A stretch of DNA of 64,000 nucleotides from Terripilifer sp031921685 (GTDB lineage Bacteria; Pseudomonadota; Alphaproteobacteria; Rhizobiales; Beijerinckiaceae). The stretch spans positions 62,001-126,000 of the forward strand of contig NZ_JAPDHU010000003.1 in assembly GCF_031921685.1 (NCBI RefSeq), written 5' to 3'. Both the position numbers and the translations under genes were made by a program. The notes beneath the pieces were generated by a model. It ran no database searches, was not told the origin of the DNA, and was given only the letters and a program-made list of their open reading frames with translations. Positions 36,976-45,307 of this stretch are shown here, one piece after another; position 1 is the stretch's first letter, and each line of letters starts with the position of its first letter.

Positions 36976-38793
36976 TCATGCAGGCGAACATCGGATATCG
37001 ACTGGCATCCCGGTCAGCGCCGCACGCAATTGCGCTTCATCAGCGGAAGGAAGATTCGCGACACTGACGACCACGCTCCCTGTGGCTGCAACGCTTACGG
37101 TCAAATCGTGGGGCAGCGCAGGAAGTGCCGCGAGAGCCGCGGTGACCGCATGCCGGGCGGCTTCGGCGCGCAATGCTGGCTTGAATATCTTGCCGACGGG
37201 CGTCAGCGGCATGGCATCTAGGATCCATATCCGTTTCGGCCGTGCGGCCGGTTCGGGAACGGCTTCCGCGATGAAGGCGAGAAGCGCCTCCTCGCTGGTC
37301 GTCGCATCTGTCTCAAGCACAACGAAAGCGACAGGCAGCTCGCCGGCATAGCGGTCTGGTTGCCCCACTGCCGCCGCGATGGAAACCGCGGGATGTCCGA
37401 TAAGAGCGTCCTCAATCGCCGCCGGATCGATATTGTGTCCGCCGCGAATGATCACGTCCTTGGCACGACCGGTCAGGAACAGGCGCCCATCCTCATCCTG
37501 GAAACCGATATCGCCGGTAGCCAGCCATCCATCGGCCAAAAAAGTCGTGCGCCCGAGCGCCGGATCGAGATAGCCGGGCGAGACATGAGGCCCACGCGTG
37601 ACGATCAGACCCGCCTCGCCGCTCTGACACGGTTCGCCGCCATCCGAGCTAAGGACGCGGACTTCCGTGAAAGGCAGAGGCAGACCTGTCGATCCAGGCG
37701 TGCGCGGCCCCGCCACAGGTTCGGCTGAAAGCATGCCGGAACATTCGGTCATGCCGAAGATGTTTCGGACAGGCACGCCAGAGTGAGCCTCGAACCGTTC
37801 GGCCAGATCCGTCGGCAGCAGCGAGCCGCCGGTCAGCGCCACGCGCAAGCTGCCAATATCCGCATCGCCGATCGGTTGCGTCACGAGAGTGCTGAGCACG
37901 GTCGGCACCGCACCCAACACAGTGATGCGATGGCGTTCCACTTCATGCCATAATGTCCCGACGAATGGCCGGTTGCGCATGCCCAGCCGCCCTGGAACAA
38001 GCTGTGTCGCGCCCGCCGCAACGCTCGATAGGCCGTAGACGAAGGCGCCCGCGACATGGAACAGCGGAAAGCCATTCAGCATCACCTCGCCGGGAGAAAG
38101 GCCGTACATATGCGCCGCCGCCATGGCGACGAAAGCTTCATTGGCATGGGTATGAACGGTCAGTTTCGGCGCGCCTGTCGTGCCGCCGGTGGGATAGACC
38201 GAAGCAACCGCATCGGGCAACGGATCAGCCAGCACCTCACCGGGCTCGCGATCGAGCAAAGCTTCGAAGCTTCCATCCGATCCCGGCGATAGCCCATCGC
38301 CGTCCGCATCGAGCAGCACAATGTCGTTGCCGGCTGCCCGCACGGCCTGTGAGGCACGATCCCAGACATCGACCTCGGCGTTGGCGCCGAGCACCACCGC
38401 GATCTTCGTACCTGAAGCGCGCAGCAAAGCAACCAGATGATCGGTCTGCAGCATCGGATTGATCGGACAGGCACGCCCTGCCGCCTCCGCGCCCCAGAGT
38501 GCGACTTGGGTATGCAGCGTGTGCGGCATGATCACCGCGACGGCAACGTCTGATCCACCTCCCAGCCGCCGGAAGAGCGCTGCCGCACGATTCACGCGAT
38601 CGAATAGCGCAGCGAAACTGACACGCTGGTCCGGCTTGCCGTCACTCGGCAGATAGTGGATCGCACAAGCCTCCGGCCAGAGCTTCGCGGCACGGCGCAG
38701 AAGCGCGTACGGACTGGGCGAAGTCAGGAAAGCGTCGAGCCCGCCCGCCTCGATCGCTCTGATATCGGCCAGAGATTGGATGGCGCGGGTCAC
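36976..38793 (-). CDS. AMP-dependent acyl/aryl-CoA ligase
   Basis: A 605-residue ANL-superfamily ligase that adenylates a carboxylic acid and transfers it to CoA. The phosphate-binding loop is YPTGGTTGAPKLTVHTH, the A5 motif IFGMTECSG, the hinge region FLTGRAKDVIIRGGHNIDP, and the C-terminal catalytic Lys in TPVGKIFKP. The N-terminus overlaps the SDR stop (ATGA). About 70 residues after the catalytic Lys extend beyond the usual end and carry a small betaalphabeta-like segment. Substrate not predictable; operon context suggests a cyclic or aromatic acid. Confidence 0.88.
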   Translation of the reverse strand: MTRAIQSLADIRAIEAGGLDAFLTSPSPYALLRRAAKLWPEACAIHYLPSDGKPDQRVSFAALFDRVNRAAALFRRLGGGSDVAVAVIMPHTLHTQVALWGAEAAGRACPINPMLQTDHLVALLRASGTKIAVVLGANAEVDVWDRASQAVRAAGNDIVLLDADGDGLSPGSDGSFEALLDREPGEVLADPLPDAVASVYPTGGTTGAPKLTVHTHANEAFVAMAAAHMYGLSPGEVMLNGFPLFHVAGAFVYGLSSVAAGATQLVPGRLGMRNRPFVGTLWHEVERHRITVLGAVPTVLSTLVTQPIGDADIGSLRVALTGGSLLPTDLAERFEAHSGVPVRNIFGMTECSGMLSAEPVAGPRTPGSTGLPLPFTEVRVLSSDGGEPCQSGEAGLIVTRGPHVSPGYLDPALGRTTFLADGWLATGDIGFQDEDGRLFLTGRAKDVIIRGGHNIDPAAIEDALIGHPAVSIAAAVGQPDRYAGELPVAFVVLETDATTSEEALLAFIAEAVPEPAARPKRIWILDAMPLTPVGKIFKPALRAEAARHAVTAALAALPALPHDLTVSVAATGSVVVSVANLPSADEAQLRAALTGMPVDIRCSPA

Positions 38794-39683
38794 TGCGGCT
38801 GCTCCACGCCATAATCTTCAAGCGCACCATCAAACGCGCCCTGCCATGCCTCCGCGATCGCCTCGGCGCTCCAGCCGCCCGAGCGATGCGTGACGATCTT
38901 CTCTCGCGGATGGTGCCAGAGCGCGAGCCTGTCACCGCCAATTCCGATGCACTGGCCAGTCACACCGGCCGCAGCATCCGACGCGAGAAACACGACGAGC
39001 GGAGCGACATCGTCAATCGTGCCCAAGCCCGCAGTTCGCAAGGCCGCAGGAACGGCTTCGCCCCTCTCGACCGCCGCGACATGCGTTTCAAGACCAGGAA
39101 TGGTGGCAACCATCCGCGTGAGCGCGATGGGAAGGATGGCATTGACGGTGATCTCGGAACGCGCGCATTCCATCGCCCATGTGCGCGCCAACGCAGCGAT
39201 GCCAGCTTTGGCGGCGGCGTAATTGGTTTGGCCGAAATTGCCACGTTGCCCAGCGACCGACGAAACCAGGATGAGGCGGCCGCCTTGGCTTTGCGCCCGC
39301 ATCTGGCGCACCGCCGCGCGCGCGACGGTAAAGGTGCCTCTCAGATGGGTCGTGACGACGGCGTCGAACTCATCGTCCGACATGTTCCAGAGAACCTTGT
39401 CCCGCAGGACGCCCGCATTGGTGACGACGATATCGAGCCGGCCGAATGAAGTGACTGCACGATCGACGCAACGTTGCGCGGCGGTCGCATCGCCGACGGG
39501 TACCGCTTCAACCGCAGCCTTGCCACCTTCGGCGATGATGGCCTTCGCCGCGGCCTCAGCCATCTCCTGATCGGCATCGTTGACGACAATCGCCGCGCCT
39601 GCCGCTGCGAGATGGCGGGCATAGGCCAACCCAAGGCCACGACCGGCCCCGGTGACGAGTGCGACCTTACCGGTAAGCCTCAT
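38790..39683 (-). CDS. Short-chain dehydrogenase/reductase
   Basis: A 297-residue SDR acting probably on a 3-hydroxyacyl-CoA. TGAGRGLGLAYARHL is the nucleotide-binding TGxxxGxG motif near residue 11, NAG is at about residue 95, and the catalytic Ser and YxxxK are in SSVAGQRG and NYAAAKAG. It has about 40 residues more than a classical SDR at the C-terminus (SGGWSAEAIAEAWQG), similar to the SDR domain of multifunctional beta-oxidation proteins. Located between hydratase and ligase genes with two-base and overlapping junctions. Confidence 0.87.
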   Translation of the reverse strand: MRLTGKVALVTGAGRGLGLAYARHLAAAGAAIVVNDADQEMAEAAAKAIIAEGGKAAVEAVPVGDATAAQRCVDRAVTSFGRLDIVVTNAGVLRDKVLWNMSDDEFDAVVTTHLRGTFTVARAAVRQMRAQSQGGRLILVSSVAGQRGNFGQTNYAAAKAGIAALARTWAMECARSEITVNAILPIALTRMVATIPGLETHVAAVERGEAVPAALRTAGLGTIDDVAPLVVFLASDAAAGVTGQCIGIGGDRLALWHHPREKIVTHRSGGWSAEAIAEAWQGAFDGALEDYGVEQPQ

Positions 39684-39685
39684 CC

Positions 39686-40555
39686 CTACCTCCCGATGAA
39701 GCGAGGCGCACGCTTCTCGATAAATGCGAGCGGGCCTTCACGAGCATCCACCGTCGCCATGACGGCCTGACGGCTTTCGTCCTCGAGTGCGAAGCCTTCC
39801 GTCAGCGTCACCCCACTCGCTGCCTGCACGGTGCGCTTGAGCCGCTGCACGGCCACCGCGCCATTGTCGGCGATCCGCCGCGCCATCGCGACCGCATGAG
39901 GAAGGACTTCGGCAGCCGGCAGGACGGTATTGACGAGGCCGAGACGCAGAGCCGTCGGCGCATTTATCGGTTCCCCCGTCAGCATCAACTGCATGGCCGT
40001 ACAATAGGGAATTTGGCGCGGCAGCCGCACGAGCGCCCCCGCAAACGGGATCAGTCCATGACGGACTTCCGGCAGGCCGAAGGTCGCATGTTCGGCCGCG
40101 ATCCGGATATCGGTCGCAAGAAGTATTTCGAAACCGCCTGCCAGACAGGCTCCATTGACCGCCGCGATGACCGGCTTGTCGAAACGTTCCGTCCTCAGGC
40201 TGGAGCGATCCAGAATGGTCGCATCCTGCATCAGCCGGCGATCCCATTCGCTGCTCGGCGCGCGGGCTCCGGTCAGCAACGGCAATGTCAGGTTGAGATC
40301 TCCGCCGCTGCAGAAGGCGCGATCGCCGCTGCCCGTCAGAACAATGGACCGAACCTGTGAATCCGCAGCCAACTCGTCGAAGACATCAGCCATCCGGCAC
40401 ATCATCTGCGGAGACATCGCGTTGCGGGCAGCCGGCCGGTTCAGCGTGACGATCGCAACGGCCCCCTCGCGCGCGACGAGGACCACGGGCGCCTCGGCAG
40501 GGCTGCCTTCTCGATCCTCCCGAAGTGGCGCGATTTGCGCTTCGCTGCTCGTCAT
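39686..40555 (-). CDS. Enoyl-CoA hydratase/isomerase (crotonase family)
   Basis: A 289-residue crotonase-fold enzyme. The oxyanion-hole blocks are GSGDRAFCSGGDL and VIAAVNGACLAGGFEI, followed by FGLPEVRHGLIPFAGA; the active-site position after the second block has PEVRHG, as in many hydratases. First gene of the five-gene operon that also encodes SDR, CoA-ligase, TctC and amidohydrolase. Start at ATG 40555; a TTG at 40570 is an alternative. Confidence 0.88.
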   Translation of the reverse strand: MTSSEAQIAPLREDREGSPAEAPVVLVAREGAVAIVTLNRPAARNAMSPQMMCRMADVFDELAADSQVRSIVLTGSGDRAFCSGGDLNLTLPLLTGARAPSSEWDRRLMQDATILDRSSLRTERFDKPVIAAVNGACLAGGFEILLATDIRIAAEHATFGLPEVRHGLIPFAGALVRLPRQIPYCTAMQLMLTGEPINAPTALRLGLVNTVLPAAEVLPHAVAMARRIADNGAVAVQRLKRTVQAASGVTLTEGFALEDESRQAVMATVDAREGPLAFIEKRAPRFIGR

Positions 40556-40629
40556 CCTCACCCGATCCAACTATGAGTTGCGCCGTGGGAACAATTGACC
40601 CTACGGCTACCGCCGGAGTAAGTCATTTT

Positions 40630-40660
40630 GTTCGGAATACATATTGTTTGGTATCCGAAC
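40630..40660. promoter_or_regulatory. MarR-type operator between marR and the CoA operon
   Basis: GTTCGGAATAC (40630-40640) and GTATCCGAAC (40651-40660) form a near-perfect inverted repeat with one unpaired base and a 10-bp spacer. It lies in the 193-bp gap between the divergent hydratase (40555) and marR (40749) genes, the expected place for repression of both. Confidence 0.6.
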
Positions 40661-40748
40661 TATATTGTCCTTGGGTGCCGTGTCAAGCGGTTGGCCCAAG
40701 CGATCGGTCCAGGCGGTCGGGCCGAGTAGTTGATCAAGGAGTGAGCGA

Positions 40749-41213
40749 ATGGAGACGGCTTCGGACGCCGCCAAGCTGATATCGAGCGACGTGGAGGATT
40801 CCATTGGATATCAGTTGCGCTTGGCCCAGATCGCCTCATACCGGACTTTCGAGGGCAGTCTCGACCGATATGGCATCGCGCCGCGCTATCTCGGCCTGCT
40901 GGCGATCATCGGCTCCCACCCCAAACAGCCACAGAGCCGCCTCGCGGAAGCAATCTCGCTCAGCCGATCGACTTTGGTCGCGATCATCGACCGACTTGAG
41001 CAAGACGGCTTGGTGAGACGAGGCGGGTCGCCAGGGGACCGACGCGTCAAGGTGGTCGAGCTGACCGCCGACGGACAGCGGGTCGTGCAAGAACTCATCG
41101 CACGCTCCAAGCGACACGAGGAACAGCTTGCCAAGGGCATGTCGCAGGATGAGCGTGCAACGCTGGTCCGCCTGCTACGCACGATGTGCAACAACCTCGA
41201 AGCGGTACGCTGA
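40749..41213 (+). CDS. MarR-family regulator
   Basis: A 154-residue MarR transcription factor. The winged-helix core SRLAEAISLSRSTLVAIIDRLEQDGLVRRG and the wing SPGDRRVKVVELTADG are typical. AAGGAG eight bases before the ATG at 40749. Divergent from the ech-sdr-ligase-tctC-amidohydrolase operon; MarR proteins in such places usually respond to the aromatic substrate or its CoA-thioester. Confidence 0.9.
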   Translation: METASDAAKLISSDVEDSIGYQLRLAQIASYRTFEGSLDRYGIAPRYLGLLAIIGSHPKQPQSRLAEAISLSRSTLVAIIDRLEQDGLVRRGGSPGDRRVKVVELTADGQRVVQELIARSKRHEEQLAKGMSQDERATLVRLLRTMCNNLEAVR

Positions 41214-41679
41214 GCGCAACAAACACCGTCAAGCGAGATCGCCGCGATCATCTGCATTGTCGCAAGGCTCGCTACACTCTCCAGCAGTCACTACTGACTA
41301 TGGTCCGATGGACCATCGATGGCGATGGCGGCTTCTTACCGCGCAACCGGAGTTTTAAATTTCGTCGTCCAGCCGCTCGGACAATTTCGTCAGAAGCAAT
41401 GTCGCGGCTTTCAATTCGGCTGCGGTGCAATCGCGGGCGATGGAATTCGCAAGCGCCGGATAGCGCGCGTTCAGCTGTAGGACGGTTTTGCGATGGCCCC
41501 TGGATGGCCCCTGGAGGAAAATGCCTCGTTTATCATCAAACCTGTAGTCATTCGTGACGACCACCCCGATGTCGTGTGGGGCGATTCAGTCGTCATTACC
41601 GCTACTGGAGCTCAAAGATTGGGGACGATTGATCCCACGATTATTGAACTTCCATAACGTGATAGTGAGCACGCGCAGT
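41214..41679. other. Intergenic decay zone between marR and bicupin genes
   Basis: 466 bp without an intact gene. It contains a MarR-like remnant on the minus strand (41355-41564) and a perfect 11-bp tandem duplication (GATGGCCCCTG at 41492-41502 and 41503-41513). The rest shows no recognisable feature. Confidence 0.5.
41355..41564 (-). pseudogene. Remnant of a MarR-like regulator (C-terminal part)
   Basis: The translation includes YRFDDKRGIFLQ followed by HRKTVLQLNARYPALANSIA and TAAELKAATLLLTKLSERLDDE. This reads like the wing (DDKRG) and the C-terminal dimerisation helix of a MarR protein. The expected helix-turn-helix upstream is absent, and an 11-bp tandem duplication sits just after the wing, where it would shift the frame. 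I take it as a decayed gene; a short functional peptide is less likely. Confidence 0.42.
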
Positions 41680-42900
41680 CTACATGATGTTGCCGACCGC
41701 ATCGGCTGCCGAAGCATCGGTATAAAATTCGGGCTTCATCCGGCTGCTCAAGCCTTCCTCGCGCAAGCGCGCTTCGAACTCCTGGCGTAAATGCGGATCC
41801 TCGTCGCTATAGGGAATGGCACTGCCACCCTTCTTCAGATCGATTGCGCCATAATCCATCACCTTTTCGCCTGGCAGGCCTGGCTTGCGCGACCGCTGGT
41901 TATTGGGTCCGTGCCAGGCACTGACGCGCAACGGCTCGGCGCCAATGCCGAAATGCTGGTGGAACCAGTCCCCTGACATGGGCGCGGCGGAAACGAGCCC
42001 GCCATATTCGTATTCCTGCCGCTTCACCTTGTCGGCGAAACCGTCCTCCCAGGGGTGCATGCCAAGCTCGGCCGGCCAGGTGTAGGTATACCCCCTGCCC
42101 TTCAGGCAGAGCAGAACTGCCGCCGACATGTGCTTATGTGCCTTGGAATAACGCCCCGTCTCATGTTGGCCGACCCACAGATAGAAGCGATTGCCCGTCA
42201 TATGCGGCTCGACCCTGCGATATCCTGGGGAGCGGCGGTTATCGAGCGGCAGTTCCGTATTGATCAGATCCGGCACGAAATTCGTGCGACGCATGGCAAG
42301 GCCGCGTACCGGATCCGGCAACACGTCTTCGTTTGACTTGAAATAGTCGGCAGCGCCCGAATAACGATCGCTGAATTCGTAATCGCATTCGAAGATGAAG
42401 CGTTGATTGTCGAGAAGGTTCATCATGTTCGGCGCGGTCGTACCGCAGAGCAGCAGCGCCGGCGTATTGGTAGCGTTGACGAAGCGGTGATTGGCATTGA
42501 GCGGAATGGAGAACAGCGAACCCTTTTGCCATTCGAACACTTGCTTGTTCGGCCCGCTGCGCCACACTTCCGTGGTACCGCGCCCTTCGACGACGAAAAC
42601 CACTTTCTCGTAGAGATGCTTTTCCGCGTTCAGCGCACCTCCCGGCGGCACTTCCACGACATATTGCCCCCAAAGCCCTTCGGTACCGAAGAGCTGAATG
42701 TAGCTACCACGGCCGCCGAGGCGCTTCCACGGTGCAAGCGGCAAGTCGAGTACCGTGCGCACGCCGATGTCGCGATAGACCGGAATGCCCTCACCTTCCA
42801 TGAATTTGTCATAAGGCATCGGCGGACGGGTGAATTTGCCAAAGCCGGCATTCTGCCCTGTGGTCGGTTCATGCCAATGTTCGGGTCCGTCATGCGGCAT
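41680..42900 (-). CDS. Bicupin-domain protein
   Basis: A 406-residue protein with two cupin domains. The first has GGALNAEKHLYEKVVFVVEGRG (about residues 95-115), the second RYSKAHKHMSAAVLLCLKGRGYTY with paired His residues for a metal, and DWFHQHFGIG further on. The start at 42900 has a perfect AAGGAGG six bases upstream. Related to cupin proteins near gentisate-dioxygenase-type genes, but active-site identity cannot be fixed. The histidines of the first domain are fewer (one clear His), so one domain may be structural. It is near an orphan tctC gene on the same strand, likely same regulon. Confidence 0.78.
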   Translation of the reverse strand: MPHDGPEHWHEPTTGQNAGFGKFTRPPMPYDKFMEGEGIPVYRDIGVRTVLDLPLAPWKRLGGRGSYIQLFGTEGLWGQYVVEVPPGGALNAEKHLYEKVVFVVEGRGTTEVWRSGPNKQVFEWQKGSLFSIPLNANHRFVNATNTPALLLCGTTAPNMMNLLDNQRFIFECDYEFSDRYSGAADYFKSNEDVLPDPVRGLAMRRTNFVPDLINTELPLDNRRSPGYRRVEPHMTGNRFYLWVGQHETGRYSKAHKHMSAAVLLCLKGRGYTYTWPAELGMHPWEDGFADKVKRQEYEYGGLVSAAPMSGDWFHQHFGIGAEPLRVSAWHGPNNQRSRKPGLPGEKVMDYGAIDLKKGGSAIPYSDEDPHLRQEFEARLREEGLSSRMKPEFYTDASAADAVGNIM

Positions 42901-43127
42901 GAAATCCTCCTTATGTATTGGGTGTGGCCGCGGCGGCGTCGAGGCCTCCGCTGGCGCGTGGTTTCCCAATGAAGAGAAAATTCGCGCCCGTCAAGGAAAC
43001 CAAAACCTGCAACCAATGATTTGCTCGGAGATGATACCTACTTCGTTGAACGAACATCGTCTCTTTCAAGCGAGTATGGTTCAGATGAAAACCGTAGCAG
43101 CCACCTGATGACAGACCCCGGTCGTGT

Positions 43128-44153
43128 TCAGCGACCGAGCGCTTGCTTGACGCGATCGAGCACGTCCGGCGGTGAATTGGCAGCGTCCTTCAAAAGCGCA
43201 TCAACTTCCTCGCCAGTGACGAGATCAATGCCCATGCGGGCACGCTCGGCATCTTTCTTGAGCTCAGGGTCACGCATGGAATCGACGAAGGCCTGACGCA
43301 GCGCCTTGACGCGATCGGCCGGCAAGCCAGGCGGCGCGACAAACGGGCGCCCGATGATCTCGCGCGCCAACAGAAAATCCAGCGCCTTTTTGTCGATGGG
43401 ATCGGTCACCGAATCCCTGATTTTCGGCAGCCCTGGCAGGAAAGAAATGTCCGTTTTTCCCGTCTGGAACAGAATGTTGATCTTCTTGTCACGAACCCAA
43501 TCGGGATGCACCACCATGAGCGCGCTGACGGCCCAATAGGCAATGCCGGCAAGCTCTCCCGATTCCATGGCGAGCGCAGCAGCGTTTGTATCCTTGTATC
43601 CGGAGATGATCTTGAACTTGGTACCCGCCAGCGTGTTGATAGCGCGTGGAATGATTTCCGAATCCGCACCCACGCCGGTGCCCGGCACGATCAGCTCCGT
43701 TTTCTTCAGATCGTCGAGCGTTTTCACCGGCGCTGTATTCCACGCCATGGCGAGCGAAGCCTCGCTGTTCATGCTTCCGATCCAGGTAAACTGCAGCGGA
43801 TCCCAGTTGACGTCACGAGCACCCAACATGGGTTCGAACGGCAAACCACGGCCAATCGTCCCGATCAGAGAACCATCGCGCGGTGCGATACGATTCATAT
43901 AGTCGACGACCTTCAAACCGCCGGCACCAACCATATACTGGATGATGATCGCCGGCTTTCCAGGCAGATATTCGGGCAGATACTTGGCGAGCAGGCGTGC
44001 ATAAACATCATAGGGTGAGCCGGCGCCAGCATAGACGAGTATGGTGAGTTGCTTGTTTTTATAGAAGCTCTCGACGCTCTGCGCGCGCGCAAAACCCAAG
44101 CTCATCGCAACGAAAAAAACCATCGCGGCAATGCGATGAAAGACGAGCGACAT
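43128..44153 (-). CDS. Divergent TctC-like binding protein
   Basis: A 341-residue exported binding protein from a divergent branch of the TctC family. The signal peptide ends at GFARAQS; mature start VESFYKNKQLTILVYAGAGSPYDVYARLLAKYLP and VGAGGLKVVDYM differ from the VPFAPGG pattern of classical members. GGGAGG lies five bases upstream of ATG 44153. It is divergent from a LysR gene and upstream of the bicupin gene on the same strand. Substrate unknown. Confidence 0.86.
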   Translation of the reverse strand: MSLVFHRIAAMVFFVAMSLGFARAQSVESFYKNKQLTILVYAGAGSPYDVYARLLAKYLPEYLPGKPAIIIQYMVGAGGLKVVDYMNRIAPRDGSLIGTIGRGLPFEPMLGARDVNWDPLQFTWIGSMNSEASLAMAWNTAPVKTLDDLKKTELIVPGTGVGADSEIIPRAINTLAGTKFKIISGYKDTNAAALAMESGELAGIAYWAVSALMVVHPDWVRDKKINILFQTGKTDISFLPGLPKIRDSVTDPIDKKALDFLLAREIIGRPFVAPPGLPADRVKALRQAFVDSMRDPELKKDAERARMGIDLVTGEEVDALLKDAANSPPDVLDRVKQALGR

Positions 44154-44180
44154 CAATTCCTCCCAGAATTGTATTTTGGC

Positions 44181-44194
44181 CCGATCATGATCGG
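44181..44194. promoter_or_regulatory. 14-bp palindrome between tctC and lysR
   Basis: CCGATCATGATCGG is perfectly symmetrical and lies 27 bp upstream of the tctC-like start, in the divergent gap with lysR (44313). A regulator site, most simply for the LysR protein, although the sequence is not the plain T-N11-A type. Confidence 0.4.
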
Positions 44195-44312
44195 CCCCGT
44201 CCTTGGCGTCAACTCGCTCAACCGCAATGTAGGAAAAGCCAGTGGCGCACGATCAGGGAAATCGGCCTTTCGTAGGTCAATTCGGCTGCGTTATGTGCTA
44301 ACACTTGCAGCC

Positions 44313-45221
44313 ATGCTCAATATCGACACACTCGATCTGAAACGCCTGCGCGCCTTCCATTTAGTGGCACGGCAGGGCAGTCTCAGGCTGGCTGCCGCGC
44401 GGCTCAAACAGTCAATCCCTGCGATCTCCGGCAAGATTCGCAAACTCGAGAGCGATCTGGGTTTCGCACTTTTCGAACGCCTGCCGAACCGTCTCGTGCT
44501 CACACCCTCCGGCGAACGCGTCCTTACCGAGGTCGACGCGATCTTCGCGCGGGCCGAGCAAGCCATCGCCAATCTGTCGCGGGGCACGCCTGAGGGGCGC
44601 CTCGTCCTGTCGGTCGGCAGTGATCACGCCTGGTTTTTCGCACCGCGCATTCGCGACTTTCTCAACCGCTACCCATCGATCGAAGTGAGTCTGCGCGTCT
44701 ATAAATCGGCTGACGCCCTCGTAGCGCTCGACAAGGACGAGATTGATATCGCCCTCGGCATTTTTCCCCCTCTGCCCAGGCGGTTGGTACGCGAGAGCGT
44801 GGTCCAGACCGGCCTCTCTTTGGCCTATCACCCGAAGAGTTTTCCGCCGCACCGCAAGCCGGGCCTCGCCGATCTCGCCGGCCAGCGGCTCATCGTGCCC
44901 CCGGCGACGACTGCAACGCGCCGCATGATCGAGAGCCGGCTGGGCCCGACGCTTCGCCGCGTCTCCATGCTGCTCGAAGCGCCGACCTGCGCCACCGCTG
45001 CCGCTTTCGTTGAAGCCGGTGTCGGCAGCGCCATCGTTCACACGCTCTGCATCGAGCACTTGCGCTCGGCCCATGTACAGGCGGTGGAACTTGGTCCTCG
45101 CACAGGCGCGCTCGAATTTGGCGTCGTCTATCGCAAGGGCGCGTCGCACACGCCGCACGCGAACGAACTGATCGAAGTTCTGGCACAGAAACAACGGCCG
45201 GCGAGATTAAGCAGAAGTTAA
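44313..45221 (+). CDS. LysR-family regulator
   Basis: A 302-residue LysR transcription factor. The HTH is LKRLRAFHLVARQGSLRLAA then SGKIRKLESDLGFALFERLP. ATG at 44313 gives the family-standard N-terminus (MLNIDTLDLKRL); the frame is open upstream to 44049 without family features. It lies between a divergent tctC-like gene and the hyuAB operon downstream on the same strand, and probably controls both. Confidence 0.88.
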   Translation: MLNIDTLDLKRLRAFHLVARQGSLRLAAARLKQSIPAISGKIRKLESDLGFALFERLPNRLVLTPSGERVLTEVDAIFARAEQAIANLSRGTPEGRLVLSVGSDHAWFFAPRIRDFLNRYPSIEVSLRVYKSADALVALDKDEIDIALGIFPPLPRRLVRESVVQTGLSLAYHPKSFPPHRKPGLADLAGQRLIVPPATTATRRMIESRLGPTLRRVSMLLEAPTCATAAAFVEAGVGSAIVHTLCIEHLRSAHVQAVELGPRTGALEFGVVYRKGASHTPHANELIEVLAQKQRPARLSRS

Positions 45222-45253
45222 ACTCAGATACACAAACACTATTATTTACCTGA

Positions 45254-45296
45254 CCCTTTCGCCCGTTTAGGCTGCTGCCCGAAAAGAACGAAAGGG
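45254..45296 (+). promoter_or_regulatory. Inverted repeat in the hyuA leader
   Basis: CCCTTTCG (45254-45261) and CGAAAGGG (45289-45296) form a perfect 8-bp inverted repeat. The right arm continues into the GGGCGG that serves as ribosome binding site 12 bases before the hyuA ATG. It could be a regulator site or an RNA hairpin affecting translation. Confidence 0.35.
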
Positions 45297-45307
45297 CGGA
45301 ATCGTCA

